The translations under genes were made by a program, and so were the position numbers. Below the pieces are notes generated by a model. That model saw only the letters and a list, made by a program, of their open reading frames with translations, made no database searches and was not told the origin of the DNA. Shown piece by piece: positions 9,019-16,856 of a stretch of DNA of 64,000 nucleotides (position 1 is its first letter; every line of letters begins with the position of its first letter). Source of the stretch: an uncultured bacterium (lineage in GTDB: Bacteria > Bacillota > Clostridia > Lachnospirales > Lachnospiraceae); the NCBI GenBank assembly GCA_947243845.1, contig CAMXIF010000016.1, forward strand, positions 1 through 64,000, given 5' to 3'.

Positions 9019-9726
9019 ATGTTAAAACTGATTAAACTGGAATGGAAAAAGAATAATATTGGTAAATATATCATAAAGGTCATCGTTCTGGCGGCGCTTA
9101 TCGCCCTGTTTATCTATGCATTGGCTTATCTGGGCATTGCCAATGATCCGGATACAGGAGTGCCGGATGCAGCACCCGGAAACGAACTGATTTCAGCTTC
9201 CATTGAAATGTTTACAAATATGGCTTTCCTGATATTGGGAGGGGTGATGCTGTCTTCCTTTATTATCAGTGCATACAAGAATAGAACGATGGACGTGATG
9301 TTTTCATATCCGATCAAACGGCAGAAAATAGTGATTTCACAGATGCTTGCCGTATGGATTTTTGATTTTGCAGCGCTGGTGCTTACGAAGTTGTTTGTAT
9401 ATGGATGTATTCTGGCAGGTTCCTGCTTCATGACAGCAGCGTTTCCGATAGATTTTGACATGGCGGATCCTGGCTTCTATATAGTGCTTCTCATCAGATC
9501 AGCGGTCACGGTTTCGGAGGCTTTTATCGCCTTGTATATTGGTCTGGCGATGAGGTCTTCCAAGGCGGCGATTGTGACATCTTTTGTGATGGTTTTTCTG
9601 ACCCAGGGAAACATCAGTAACCTTACTCTTAGATCCAGTGCCTCATTTATCGCTGTGGTGACGATTCTTTCCGTGGTTTTTGCATTCTTGTCTGTCTATA
9701 AGGTAGAAACTAAGGACTTGATGTAG
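9019..9726 (+). CDS. ABC-2 family transporter permease
   Basis: 235 residues with about six hydrophobic segments, for example VIVLAALIALFIYALAYLGI, AFLILGGVMLSSFIISA and FIAVVTILSVVFAFLSV. It starts 4 bases after the ATPase gene with a nearby AGAGAT, so the two proteins should form one exporter complex. A motif SYPIKRQKIVISQML between segments 2 and 3 resembles the coupling region of ABC-2 permeases of the bacitracin class. No terminator with a clear T-tract was seen between it and the convergent SOD gene. Confidence 0.85.
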   Translation: MLKLIKLEWKKNNIGKYIIKVIVLAALIALFIYALAYLGIANDPDTGVPDAAPGNELISASIEMFTNMAFLILGGVMLSSFIISAYKNRTMDVMFSYPIKRQKIVISQMLAVWIFDFAALVLTKLFVYGCILAGSCFMTAAFPIDFDMADPGFYIVLLIRSAVTVSEAFIALYIGLAMRSSKAAIVTSFVMVFLTQGNISNLTLRSSASFIAVVTILSVVFAFLSVYKVETKDLM

Positions 9727-9818
9727 AAAAGTGACCGGATGATTATGAAGGAACTGGGGGCAGAATAGACAAAGGGGAAAGCGCGAATGTTGAAAATGCG
9801 CTCAATATAGGCAGGATA

Positions 9819-10316
9819 TCAAACGAACCGCTCAATCCTGCCGCAGCCTATCTTATTCCCGGCATTTCCGGCAGGCTGAGAGGTGAAGTCGTCCGGTTTT
9901 TCATGAATGATCACAGATTTGCCGATGACGTCCGGCAGGGTAAATCTCTTATCATAAAAGACACTGAAGGCATAGCCCTGACTGCCAAGCAGCGGCGGCA
10001 TATCACCTGCGTGATCGGGGTGCATTGTATCCTCTGGATTATAGTGCAGTCCCGTGTGGCTGAAGTGATCACTGCAATCTCCGGATTCATGGATGTGCAT
10101 GGCGTAGAAATTGCTGCTGCCGGGGATATCCATGTTGGGGAGGCCAAAGATCTGTGCTTCGACCAAGATGCCGCCGTAGATGGTGTTATAAAATTTCACT
10201 GATCCGTTTAAATTAGAATCCGGGGTGCCGCCCTTGATCCATGCAATCGCATCCGGATGATTCTGTAAAAGAAGTCCTGTAAAGGTCATTTCAGGGGTTA
10301 TTTCATGATTGGACAT
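9819..10316 (-). CDS. Cu/Zn superoxide dismutase-like protein, cytoplasmic
   Basis: 165 residues without signal peptide or lipobox. Family blocks are present in order: GSVKFYNT, FYAMHIHESGDC (two Cu-ligand His), LHYNPEDTMHPDHAGDM (bridging His, two Zn His and the Zn Asp), IIHEKPDD (fourth Cu His) and GNAGNKIGCGRI with the disulfide Cys. The zinc loop is shortened: the two later Zn histidines stand only three residues apart, and the position of the active-site Arg near the C-terminus reads Lys. It could therefore be a Cu-only, Zn-only or inactive variant. AAAGGAG lies 7 bases before the ATG. It is convergent with the ABC permease gene. Confidence 0.82.
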   Translation of the reverse strand: MSNHEITPEMTFTGLLLQNHPDAIAWIKGGTPDSNLNGSVKFYNTIYGGILVEAQIFGLPNMDIPGSSNFYAMHIHESGDCSDHFSHTGLHYNPEDTMHPDHAGDMPPLLGSQGYAFSVFYDKRFTLPDVIGKSVIIHEKPDDFTSQPAGNAGNKIGCGRIERFV

Positions 10317-10488
10317 AAGAAAACTCCTTTGGGATTTACTGTTATGTTATGCTGCTTATGCAAAATGGTGAAAAGCGCAGGGGAGCAAGACAGCGTTTGA
10401 CTGATTTCACCGAAGCGTCTATAATAAATAAGATGACAAAAACACTTATAACAGGGCGGTAATACGTTCCTTCAGGAAGGATATCACC

Positions 10489-13400
10489 ATGGCATTTACA
10501 CATCTGCATGTCCATACAGAGTTCAGTCTTCTGGACGGTTCCAATAAGATCAAAGAGTATGTAAGACGGGTAAAAGAACTGGGCATGGACAGCGCGGCGA
10601 TCACGGATCACGGCGTGATGTATGGCGTCATCGATTTCTATAAGGCGGCCAAAGAGGAGGGCATCAATCCGGTCATTGGCTGTGAGGTCTATGTAGCGCC
10701 CCATTCCCGGTTTGACAGGGAACTGACAGGCGGGGAGGATCGGTATTATCATCTGGTGCTTTTGGCGGAGAACAATACCGGGTACGCCAATCTGGTAAAG
10801 ATTGTCAGCAAAGGTTTTACGGAAGGATACTATTACAGACCCCGTGTGGACTTTGAGGTATTGGAACAGTATCATGAGGGCATCATTGCGCTTTCCGCTT
10901 GTCTGGCGGGAGAGGTGCCCCGTTATATCCAGAAGGGGCTGGTGGATGAGGCCAAGAAAGTTGCGCTGAAATACCAGGCCCTTTTTGGAAAAGATAATTA
11001 TTTCCTGGAATTACAAGATCACGGGATTCCGGCTCAGCAGTCGGTCAATTCGGTACTCCTTAGCATAAGTAAAGAACTGGATATTCCCCTGGTGGCTACC
11101 AATGACGTGCATTATACCTATGCGGAAGATGCACAGCCTCACGATATCTTATTATGTCTGCAGACGGGCAAGAAGGTAGCGGACGAGGATCGTATGCGCT
11201 ACGAGGGAGGTCAATATTATGTGAAGAGTGAGGAGGAGATGAAGGGACTGTTTCCCTATGCCTGGGAGGCGGTGGAGAATACTCAGCGGATAGCAGACCG
11301 GTGTCATGTGGAGATTGCATTCGGCAATTATAAGGTGCCGCACTATGAGGTTCCTGAGGGGTATGATTCCTGGTCCTATTTAAACAAGCTTTGCCAAGAT
11401 GGGCTGAAGGAGCGTTATCCGCAGGATGACGGCAGCCTGTTTAAGCGGATGGAATATGAACTGGGCATCATCCGCAGCATGGGATTTGTGGATTATTTCC
11501 TGATCGTATGGGATTATATCAATTTTTGCCGGGAAAATGGGATTGCCGTGGGGCCGGGGCGTGGATCGGCAGCGGGCAGTATTGTGTCCTATTGCCTGAG
11601 AATAACCAACATTGACCCTATCAAATACAGCCTTCTCTTCGAACGCTTCTTAAACCCGGAGCGTGTGTCCATGCCGGATATTGATGTGGATTTTTGTTAT
11701 GAGAGACGGCAGGAAGTTATTGACTATGTTGGTCAAAAATATGGCGCTGATAAAGTGGTGCAGATCGTCACCTTCGGTACGATGGCGGCCAAGGGTGTGA
11801 TCCGTGATGTGGGCAGGGTGATGGATCTGCCTTATGCCTATGTGGACCGCCTCGCCAAGATGATTCCCAATGAGCAGAATCAGGGTGTCTCAATTGACAA
11901 GGCGTTGGAGATGAACCCGGAATTTAAGAAGCTTTATCAGGAGGATGAGCAGGTGCATAGCCTGATCAATATGTGTAAACGCCTGGAAGGTCTGCCGCGC
12001 CACACGTCCATGCATGCGGCGGGGGTGGTCATCTGTCCGGAGGAGGCGGACAATTTCGTGCCGCTTTCCAGAGGGTCGGATGGTTCTATCACGACACAGT
12101 TTCCCATGACTACGATTGAGGAACTGGGGCTTCTGAAAATGGATTTTCTGGGGCTGCGGACACTCACTGTGATTCAGAATGCGGTGAAACTGGTAGAAAA
12201 GAGCACCGGCATTTCCATTGATATTGACAATATAGATTACGATGACCAGGCGGTATTAGCGTCCTTAGGCACGGGCAGGACAGATGGAGTGTTCCAGCTG
12301 GAAAGCGGCGGCATGAAGAGTTTCATGAAGGAGTTAAAACCGCAGAGCCTGGAAGATGTGATTGCCGGAATTTCTCTGTACCGGCCCGGTCCCATGGATT
12401 TTATCCCCAAATATATCAAGGGCAAGAACAATCCGGAGTCGGTGACTTATGACTGTCCTCAGCTGGAACCGATTCTGGCGCCCACCTATGGCTGTATCGT
12501 GTATCAGGAACAGGTCATGCAGATTGTGCGCGACCTGGGCGGTTATACCATGGGCAGGAGCGATCTGGTGCGCCGTGCCATGAGTAAGAAAAAGCAGTAT
12601 GTGATGGAACAGGAGCGCAAGAACTTTACTTATGGAAATCCGGAGGAAGGTGTACCCGGATGCGTGGCCAACGGGATTGACGAGAAAGTGGCGGATCATA
12701 TCTATGATACGATGATGGACTTCGCTAAGTATGCTTTTAACAAATCACATGCGGCCTGCTATGCAGTGGTGGCGTATCAGACGGCTTATCTGAAATACTA
12801 TCACCCGGTGGAATTTATGGCGGCTCTGATGACATCCGTGATCGATAATCCCAGCAAGGTATCAGAGTATATCATGACTTGTCGGAGCATGGGGATTCAG
12901 ATCCTGCCGCCGGATATCAATCTGGGGGAAAAAGGATTTTCCGTGTCCGGCAATCAGATCCGGTATGCCCTAAACGCCATCAAAAGTGTGGGTACGCCAT
13001 TGATTGCGGCTGTGGTGGCAGAGAGAAGGGCCAGGGGACCCTACAAGAATCTGGCAGATTTTGCCAGCCGGGTGACGGACCGGGATATGAACAAGCGGAT
13101 TGTGGAGCATTTTATCAAAGCAGGCGCCATGGACAGCCTGGGCGGTACGCGCAAACAGCTTTTGAGTGTTTATCTGCAGGTCATAGATGGCGTACAGCAG
13201 AACCGCAAGAACAATCTGGCAGGGCAGATTTCCCTGTTTGATATTGCTCCCGATAACGATAAGGTGGATTATGAGGTGAGCCTGCCTGATGTGGGTGAGT
13301 ATTCCAAGGAGATGAAACTGGCCTTTGAAAAAGAGGTGCTGGGCATCTATATCAGCGGGCATCCTCTGGAGGAATATCAGGAACTGTGGCGTAAGAATAT

Positions 13401-13944
13401 CACCAACACTACAGCGGACTTTGCCTGGAATGAAGAGATTGGCGGCACTGCGGTGGCGGACGGGGCTTCAGTGACGATTGGCGGTATGGTGGCAGAGAAA
13501 AAAATCAAATATACTAAAAACGAGAAGGTGATGGCCTTTTTGCAGGTGGAGGATCTGGTGGGATCTGTCGAGGTCATCGTGTTCCCGCGGGATTATGAGA
13601 AATTCGGCAGTAATATTGTGGAGGACAGCAAGGTCTTTGTGAAAGGGCGGGTTTCCGTGGAGGAAGATAAGGATGGTAAGCTGATTTGTGAGCGGATTAC
13701 GCCTTTTGAACAGATTCCCAGAAAGCTGTGGATCAAGTTCCCCACCAAAGAAGATTACGAGAGCAGGAAGGATGGACTGTTCGAGGTGTTAAAGGACTCT
13801 GAAGGGCATGACAGAGTGGTGATTTACGTGGAGAATCCGAAAGCGATGAATCCGCTGCCGCCGAATTGGAATGTGCGTGCGGAAGAAGGCTTGGTGGGAC
13901 GGCTTCGTGAGTTGTACGGGGAGGAGAATGTGAAGGTGGTGTAA
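10489..13944 (+). CDS. dnaE: DNA polymerase III alpha subunit
   Basis: 1151 residues, the replicative polymerase of the DnaE type. An N-terminal PHP domain begins HLHVHTEFSLLDG; the palm holds GPGRGSAAGS and the catalytic aspartates in MPDIDVDFCYERR (about residue 395); the tau/beta-binding C-terminal part includes an OB-fold around residues 1000-1080 (SVTIGGMVAEKKIKYTK, VEVIVFPRDYEKF). The start ATG follows CAGGAAGG. In Firmicutes dnaE often lies close to pfkA; here pfkA is 8.8 kb away because the prophage is inserted exactly at the dnaE stop codon. The reading frame itself is intact, ending KVV. Confidence 0.97.
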   Translation: MAFTHLHVHTEFSLLDGSNKIKEYVRRVKELGMDSAAITDHGVMYGVIDFYKAAKEEGINPVIGCEVYVAPHSRFDRELTGGEDRYYHLVLLAENNTGYANLVKIVSKGFTEGYYYRPRVDFEVLEQYHEGIIALSACLAGEVPRYIQKGLVDEAKKVALKYQALFGKDNYFLELQDHGIPAQQSVNSVLLSISKELDIPLVATNDVHYTYAEDAQPHDILLCLQTGKKVADEDRMRYEGGQYYVKSEEEMKGLFPYAWEAVENTQRIADRCHVEIAFGNYKVPHYEVPEGYDSWSYLNKLCQDGLKERYPQDDGSLFKRMEYELGIIRSMGFVDYFLIVWDYINFCRENGIAVGPGRGSAAGSIVSYCLRITNIDPIKYSLLFERFLNPERVSMPDIDVDFCYERRQEVIDYVGQKYGADKVVQIVTFGTMAAKGVIRDVGRVMDLPYAYVDRLAKMIPNEQNQGVSIDKALEMNPEFKKLYQEDEQVHSLINMCKRLEGLPRHTSMHAAGVVICPEEADNFVPLSRGSDGSITTQFPMTTIEELGLLKMDFLGLRTLTVIQNAVKLVEKSTGISIDIDNIDYDDQAVLASLGTGRTDGVFQLESGGMKSFMKELKPQSLEDVIAGISLYRPGPMDFIPKYIKGKNNPESVTYDCPQLEPILAPTYGCIVYQEQVMQIVRDLGGYTMGRSDLVRRAMSKKKQYVMEQERKNFTYGNPEEGVPGCVANGIDEKVADHIYDTMMDFAKYAFNKSHAACYAVVAYQTAYLKYYHPVEFMAALMTSVIDNPSKVSEYIMTCRSMGIQILPPDINLGEKGFSVSGNQIRYALNAIKSVGTPLIAAVVAERRARGPYKNLADFASRVTDRDMNKRIVEHFIKAGAMDSLGGTRKQLLSVYLQVIDGVQQNRKNNLAGQISLFDIAPDNDKVDYEVSLPDVGEYSKEMKLAFEKEVLGIYISGHPLEEYQELWRKNITNTTADFAWNEEIGGTAVADGASVTIGGMVAEKKIKYTKNEKVMAFLQVEDLVGSVEVIVFPRDYEKFGSNIVEDSKVFVKGRVSVEEDKDGKLICERITPFEQIPRKLWIKFPTKEDYESRKDGLFEVLKDSEGHDRVVIYVENPKAMNPLPPNWNVRAEEGLVGRLRELYGEENVKVV

Positions 13945-13951
13945 GCCCTGG
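13934..13951 (+). repeat. attL: 18-bp direct repeat at the dnaE stop
   Basis: AGGTGGTGTAAGCCCTGG, identical to 22600-22617 and flanked by different bases at both ends of each copy. The TAA inside it is the dnaE stop codon, so insertion leaves DnaE unchanged. Confidence 0.88.
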
Positions 13952-14007
13952 CTGAATTGCAACAATAAAATCAAGATATCAAAATCTTTGTGACATTTTC
14001 ACAATCA

Positions 14008-14057
14008 AACAGGCTGTATGTGACCCGGATCCGAGGGTATACAGCCTGTTATTTTTG
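14008..14057 (+). terminator. Terminator downstream of dnaE, inside the prophage left end
   Basis: AACAGGCTGTAT (14008-14019) pairs with ATACAGCCTGTT (14039-14050), followed by ATTTTTG. It lies inside the element, so it probably stops dnaE transcripts entering the prophage. The rest of 14058-14166 is C-rich with an imperfect CCCCTCCC/GGGAGGGG hairpin. Confidence 0.8.
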
Positions 14058-14166
14058 TGTATTTTTACTAATGCCTTATTTTAGAGTACAGAAAATAAAA
14101 GTACTAATAGTACCATTCCTAATCCCTCCCCAACCCCTCCCTTCCCCGTCTCCAGGGGAGGGGCTT

Positions 14167-15207
14167 TTATGCTGTGGCTACTCCGAGCTGTTTTAGATAC
14201 ATGTTACTGGAGAGACCACCAAGGATCTTCCTGGGATAATTATTGATCCAGGCTTCCACCATGGCCACCTGCTTAGGTGTGATATCATCAAAGTTTGTTC
14301 CCTTAGGAAAAAACCTGCGGATCATGCGGTTGATATTCTCATTAGTACCCCGTTCAAAAGAACTGTATGGATGACAATAATAAAGCGTTGTCCGGGGCTG
14401 TTTGGTATAAATACTTTTTTCTATACCCTTGGCATCCAGGAACTCTACGCCATTATCACAGGTGATGGTCTTAAACTTTTCCCGAAATGCCTTACTGCCA
14501 TATTGCTTTTCAAGCCTGTTAAGAGCACGGACTACTGTAGATGACTTCTTATCTCGTATCTTTAAGATGATCTCTTCCCGGCCCATGCGTTCCGACAAGA
14601 CCAGGAGGCAGGATCTTCCTGTATTTTGAGCACTGACAACAGTATCCATCTCCCAATTGCCATAATCTTCCCGATCCTGAATGGATCCCGGACGTTCTTC
14701 TATGGAACGGCCTTTACGGTTATTTAAGGAAACTGTAGACTTTTCCGTATCTTTTTTCTTCTTACGGGGTTTCTTATACGGCAGGTCATCGTTTGTGATG
14801 TTCAAGAACAACCCTATGTCAAGATAATTATAAATAGTCTTAAAACACAAAGTAGTAGAGAAGTGGATACCTTCATTTTTGGCGTGCAGGAGCAGGGCTT
14901 CCGGGGAATACTTTTGTTCCCTTATCATTGTTTCTATATATGATGCAAGCTGATGATCCGCACCAATTTTGAGATTACGACCCCGGTTGGAAGTAGAACG
15001 CTCATAGACCATTTGCGCATAGTCTGCTTTATAAACTTTATATACCCGCAGTAATGAATCCATTTGCTCTACTGTACCACGTTCTATCTCTTTGTAGAGG
15101 GTGTTATATTTGATGCCCAGGACCTTAGCTATCCGCGGTTTCGTGTACTTTTCCCTGAGAAGTAATTCAATGTCATATCTCTGCCTTTCCGTTATGTAGT
15201 TTCCCAT
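14167..15207 (-). CDS. IS30-family DDE transposase, candidate prophage integrase
   Basis: 346 residues. An N-terminal HTH region (TERQRYDIELLLREKYT, RIAKVLGIKYNTLYKEI) is followed by a DDE core: first Asp in YGNWEMDTV, second in TITCDNGVEF, Glu in SFERGTNENINRMIRRFFPKG (shortened here), the IS30 signature. The ATG at 15207 has AAAGGAG 6-7 bases upstream; an earlier in-frame ATG does not. I found no terminal inverted repeats around the gene, it lies within the att repeats, and it is the last gene of the phage block. That suggests it belongs to the phage and may carry out integration, as IS30-like proteins do in some spiroplasma filamentous phages. A plain IS insertion remains possible. Confidence 0.9.
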   Translation of the reverse strand: MGNYITERQRYDIELLLREKYTKPRIAKVLGIKYNTLYKEIERGTVEQMDSLLRVYKVYKADYAQMVYERSTSNRGRNLKIGADHQLASYIETMIREQKYSPEALLLHAKNEGIHFSTTLCFKTIYNYLDIGLFLNITNDDLPYKKPRKKKKDTEKSTVSLNNRKGRSIEERPGSIQDREDYGNWEMDTVVSAQNTGRSCLLVLSERMGREEIILKIRDKKSSTVVRALNRLEKQYGSKAFREKFKTITCDNGVEFLDAKGIEKSIYTKQPRTTLYYCHPYSSFERGTNENINRMIRRFFPKGTNFDDITPKQVAMVEAWINNYPRKILGGLSSNMYLKQLGVATA

Positions 15208-15245
15208 ATCAGTTCTCCTTTGTAGTTTCATTTTTTAAAGGGTGT

Positions 15246-15314
15246 CATAAAAATATCTGATCATAAAGGGTATATGAACACGTTCCGTGCCCTTTACAAT
15301 CAGATATTTTTATG
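15246..15314. repeat. Long hairpin in the phage intergenic region
   Basis: CATAAAAATATCTGAT (15246-15261) and ATCAGATATTTTTATG (15299-15314) are perfect 16-base arms; after two mismatches TAAAGGG pairs with CCCTTTA, leaving a 19-base loop. It stands between rep and the transposase. It could be a packaging signal, part of a complementary-strand origin, or a bidirectional terminator. Confidence 0.75.
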
Positions 15315-15352
15315 TGGCTGATATGGAAGTCTGTTACAGGGATGCGTTTTGC

Positions 15353-15410
15353 CCGGAACCCAAGATAAAACCGCCCATGGGTTCCCGTTCCGGACAATCG
15401 GCAGAGCCGA
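15353..15410. repeat. GC-rich hairpins between rep and transposase
   Basis: CCGGAAC (15353-15359) can pair with GTTCCGG (15387-15393); alternatively GGAACCCA (15355-15362) pairs with TGGGTTCC (15378-15385). A second hairpin, TCGGC-AGA-GCCGA, occupies 15398-15410. No gene lies here. Stable hairpins of this kind in inovirus intergenic regions serve packaging or second-strand initiation. Confidence 0.65.
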
Positions 15411-15442
15411 CCACTCACTTTTCTTAAAAACGATGAACAAGG

Positions 15443-15475
15443 AAAAAGAGAGACTGTCATAAGAACAATCTCTCT
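15443..15475 (-). terminator. Rho-independent terminator of rep
   Basis: Read on the minus strand, GAGAGATTGT pairs with ACAGTCTCTC around a 7-base loop (one A-C mismatch) and is followed by TTTTTCC. It lies 25 bases after the rep stop. Confidence 0.8.
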
Positions 15476-15499
15476 CATATGCTACAGTTCTAATTTTTC

Positions 15500-16504
15500 C
15501 TACTCATATCTCTTTTTGAAATCCTCATCAAACGGAGTAGAAGAGCAGGGCCGGAACCGCATCAGATATTCATCAGGGCTCTTATAGTCTTTGATGCCGT
15601 TCTCATCAAATATCTTTACTGCACAGATACGCCTAAGAAATGCGTTCCAGGTCTCCCGGTTATCGACCTGTACTGTCTTATATTGTTCTGACAGATCCGT
15701 ATTGGACAGGATGAATACTTTTGTATAACATGCCGTTTTGTTATTGTAACGGCATGGAAGGTCGAGAGGGTAGCCGTCCAGGAGGACTAACATCTCCTGT
15801 ATCGAAAGGCTGTTATAAAACTCTTCAAAGATGATGATGTCCTGGCCACGGTAGCCGTCAAATGGGTATCTATAGTTCGTTACCCTGTACACGTTCTCAT
15901 AACCATATCTCTCCATCACCGTCCTGGTCTTCTTGGTATCCGTGACGCCCGACCAGTATTCCGTTTCTATATGCCGGAATTTATTGCGGAACTCTTTTTC
16001 TTTTATGATCTGCCTGCACCTGTCTATCTTATCAAGCTGTGACATGTACGCTGGATCCGTTTCCAGGATGTCGTAGTTGTCCATTCCATCCTTGATCATG
16101 TCGTATAAGTCTATCAGATCACTACGCTGGCCCGGACGTTCTACCGGACACTCACACATTTCTTCAAAAGTCTCTTTTATGTTCGTTTCTTCCTTGATAC
16201 TCCCTTTATATTTCGCTTCCTTCCGGATGTAGTCCCGATTTTCCTGTGCAAGCCCCCGGCAGTAATCTATATGCGCCTTTGGGAATTTCTTTTTCACTGT
16301 GCTGAATAAGATACCGTTATTGCCCATGATGAAAAGATGAGTATGATAGACACTATTCTTGCCCCCGACTTCATCACACATACACCAGTAGACCAGGCCC
16401 TTCCATCTTTCTAAAGTGCTCTTTATATAATCGTGATCGTAACCATGTTCCTTCGGGTTATTGATCGTCAACAACCATTTCCGGGAACGTGTCTTATCAT
16501 TCAT
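15500..16504 (-). CDS. rep: CRESS-type replication initiator (HUH endonuclease + SF3-like helicase)
   Basis: 334 residues. HUH part: motif I RKWLLTINNP (residues 8-17), motif II HTHLFIM (54-60), motif III NRDYIRKE with nicking Tyr92 and Lys95. Helicase part: Walker A-like GVTDTKKTR (186-194, second Gly replaced by Lys), Walker B DIIIFEEF (222-229) and motif C VFILSN (263-268). This two-domain order is that of circovirus, nanovirus and geminivirus Reps and of related bacterial plasmid Reps, not of Ff pII. It should nick the plus strand at the origin and drive rolling-circle replication. AAAGGAGGGG lies 4-5 bases before the ATG. A stem-loop with the matching nonanucleotide lies about 150 bases upstream. 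Residue identities were read by eye; the helicase may be weakened by the Walker A change. Confidence 0.87.
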   Translation of the reverse strand: MNDKTRSRKWLLTINNPKEHGYDHDYIKSTLERWKGLVYWCMCDEVGGKNSVYHTHLFIMGNNGILFSTVKKKFPKAHIDYCRGLAQENRDYIRKEAKYKGSIKEETNIKETFEEMCECPVERPGQRSDLIDLYDMIKDGMDNYDILETDPAYMSQLDKIDRCRQIIKEKEFRNKFRHIETEYWSGVTDTKKTRTVMERYGYENVYRVTNYRYPFDGYRGQDIIIFEEFYNSLSIQEMLVLLDGYPLDLPCRYNNKTACYTKVFILSNTDLSEQYKTVQVDNRETWNAFLRRICAVKIFDENGIKDYKSPDEYLMRFRPCSSTPFDEDFKKRYE

Positions 16505-16535
16505 AGTGCCCCTCCTTTTTTATGCACAAAGGTAA

Positions 16536-16641
16536 AATACACAGTAGATACGAAATACACAGAGGTTAAAAATTTTTATGAGTGCAAAAAATCCCGTATC
16601 TATCAGTGTTTCAAGAAAAAAATACACAATACACAGAGGTT
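16536..16641. repeat. Iteron-like direct repeats beside the origin
   Basis: AATACACAGAGGTT occurs at 16554-16567 and 16628-16641, with shorter copies AATACACAG at 16536-16544 and AATACACA at 16621-16628. An inverted pair, TAGATACG (16545-16552) and CGTATCTA (16595-16602), lies among them. The last copy overlaps the base of the origin stem. Such repeats are Rep-binding sites in CRESS genomes. Confidence 0.75.
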
Positions 16642-16672
16642 CCCTAAGGGTAATACTAGGCCTTAGGGAACC
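16638..16672 (-). other. Rolling-circle origin stem-loop with circovirus-type nonanucleotide
   Basis: GGTTCCCTAAGG (16638-16649) and CCTTAGGGAACC (16661-16672) form a perfect 12-bp stem around an 11-base loop. On the minus strand, the strand of rep, the loop contains TAGTATTAC (16658 to 16650), identical to the nanovirus/circovirus nonanucleotide cleaved between TAGTATT and AC. The predicted nick is between 16652 and 16651 on the minus strand. Confidence 0.85.
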
Positions 16673-16684
16673 CAAGGCCGCGCG

Positions 16685-16856
16685 CCCTTTACATGATGAA
16701 CCCGCGCACTATCCAGCAGACAAGGGCGGGGAAGAGCGCCCGCCCCTGTCAACAGGCTAGCACGTGCGCCCCTCATGTAAAGGGTTTCATGAACGCGCTA
16801 TCTGCCGTCCGCACGGGCATAGGCCCCTCGCAAGCTCGGCGCATTAGCCCGTGTGG
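16685..16856. repeat. GC-rich nested inverted repeats between zot and rep
   Basis: Outer arms CCCTTTACATGA (16685-16696) and TCATGTAAAGGG (16773-16784) enclose a GGGCGGG/CCCGCCC hairpin (16724-16730, 16739-16745). A further hairpin, CCGCACGGGC (16809-16818) with GCCCGTGTGG (16847-16856), reaches into the end of zot. There is no gene in 16673-16843. Good candidate for packaging signal or complementary-strand origin. Confidence 0.7.

Noticed and set aside
9903..10202. 99-codon plus-strand frame opposite the SOD-like gene
   Set aside because: The minus-strand frame has family motifs and a ribosome site; this one has neither.
14116..14168. C-rich hairpin as transposase terminator
   Set aside because: Its T-run lies on the plus strand, opposite to the transposase gene, and the stem is imperfect.
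14100..15245. Complete stand-alone IS30 insertion sequence
   Set aside because: No matching terminal inverted repeats or short target duplication were found around the transposase gene by eye.
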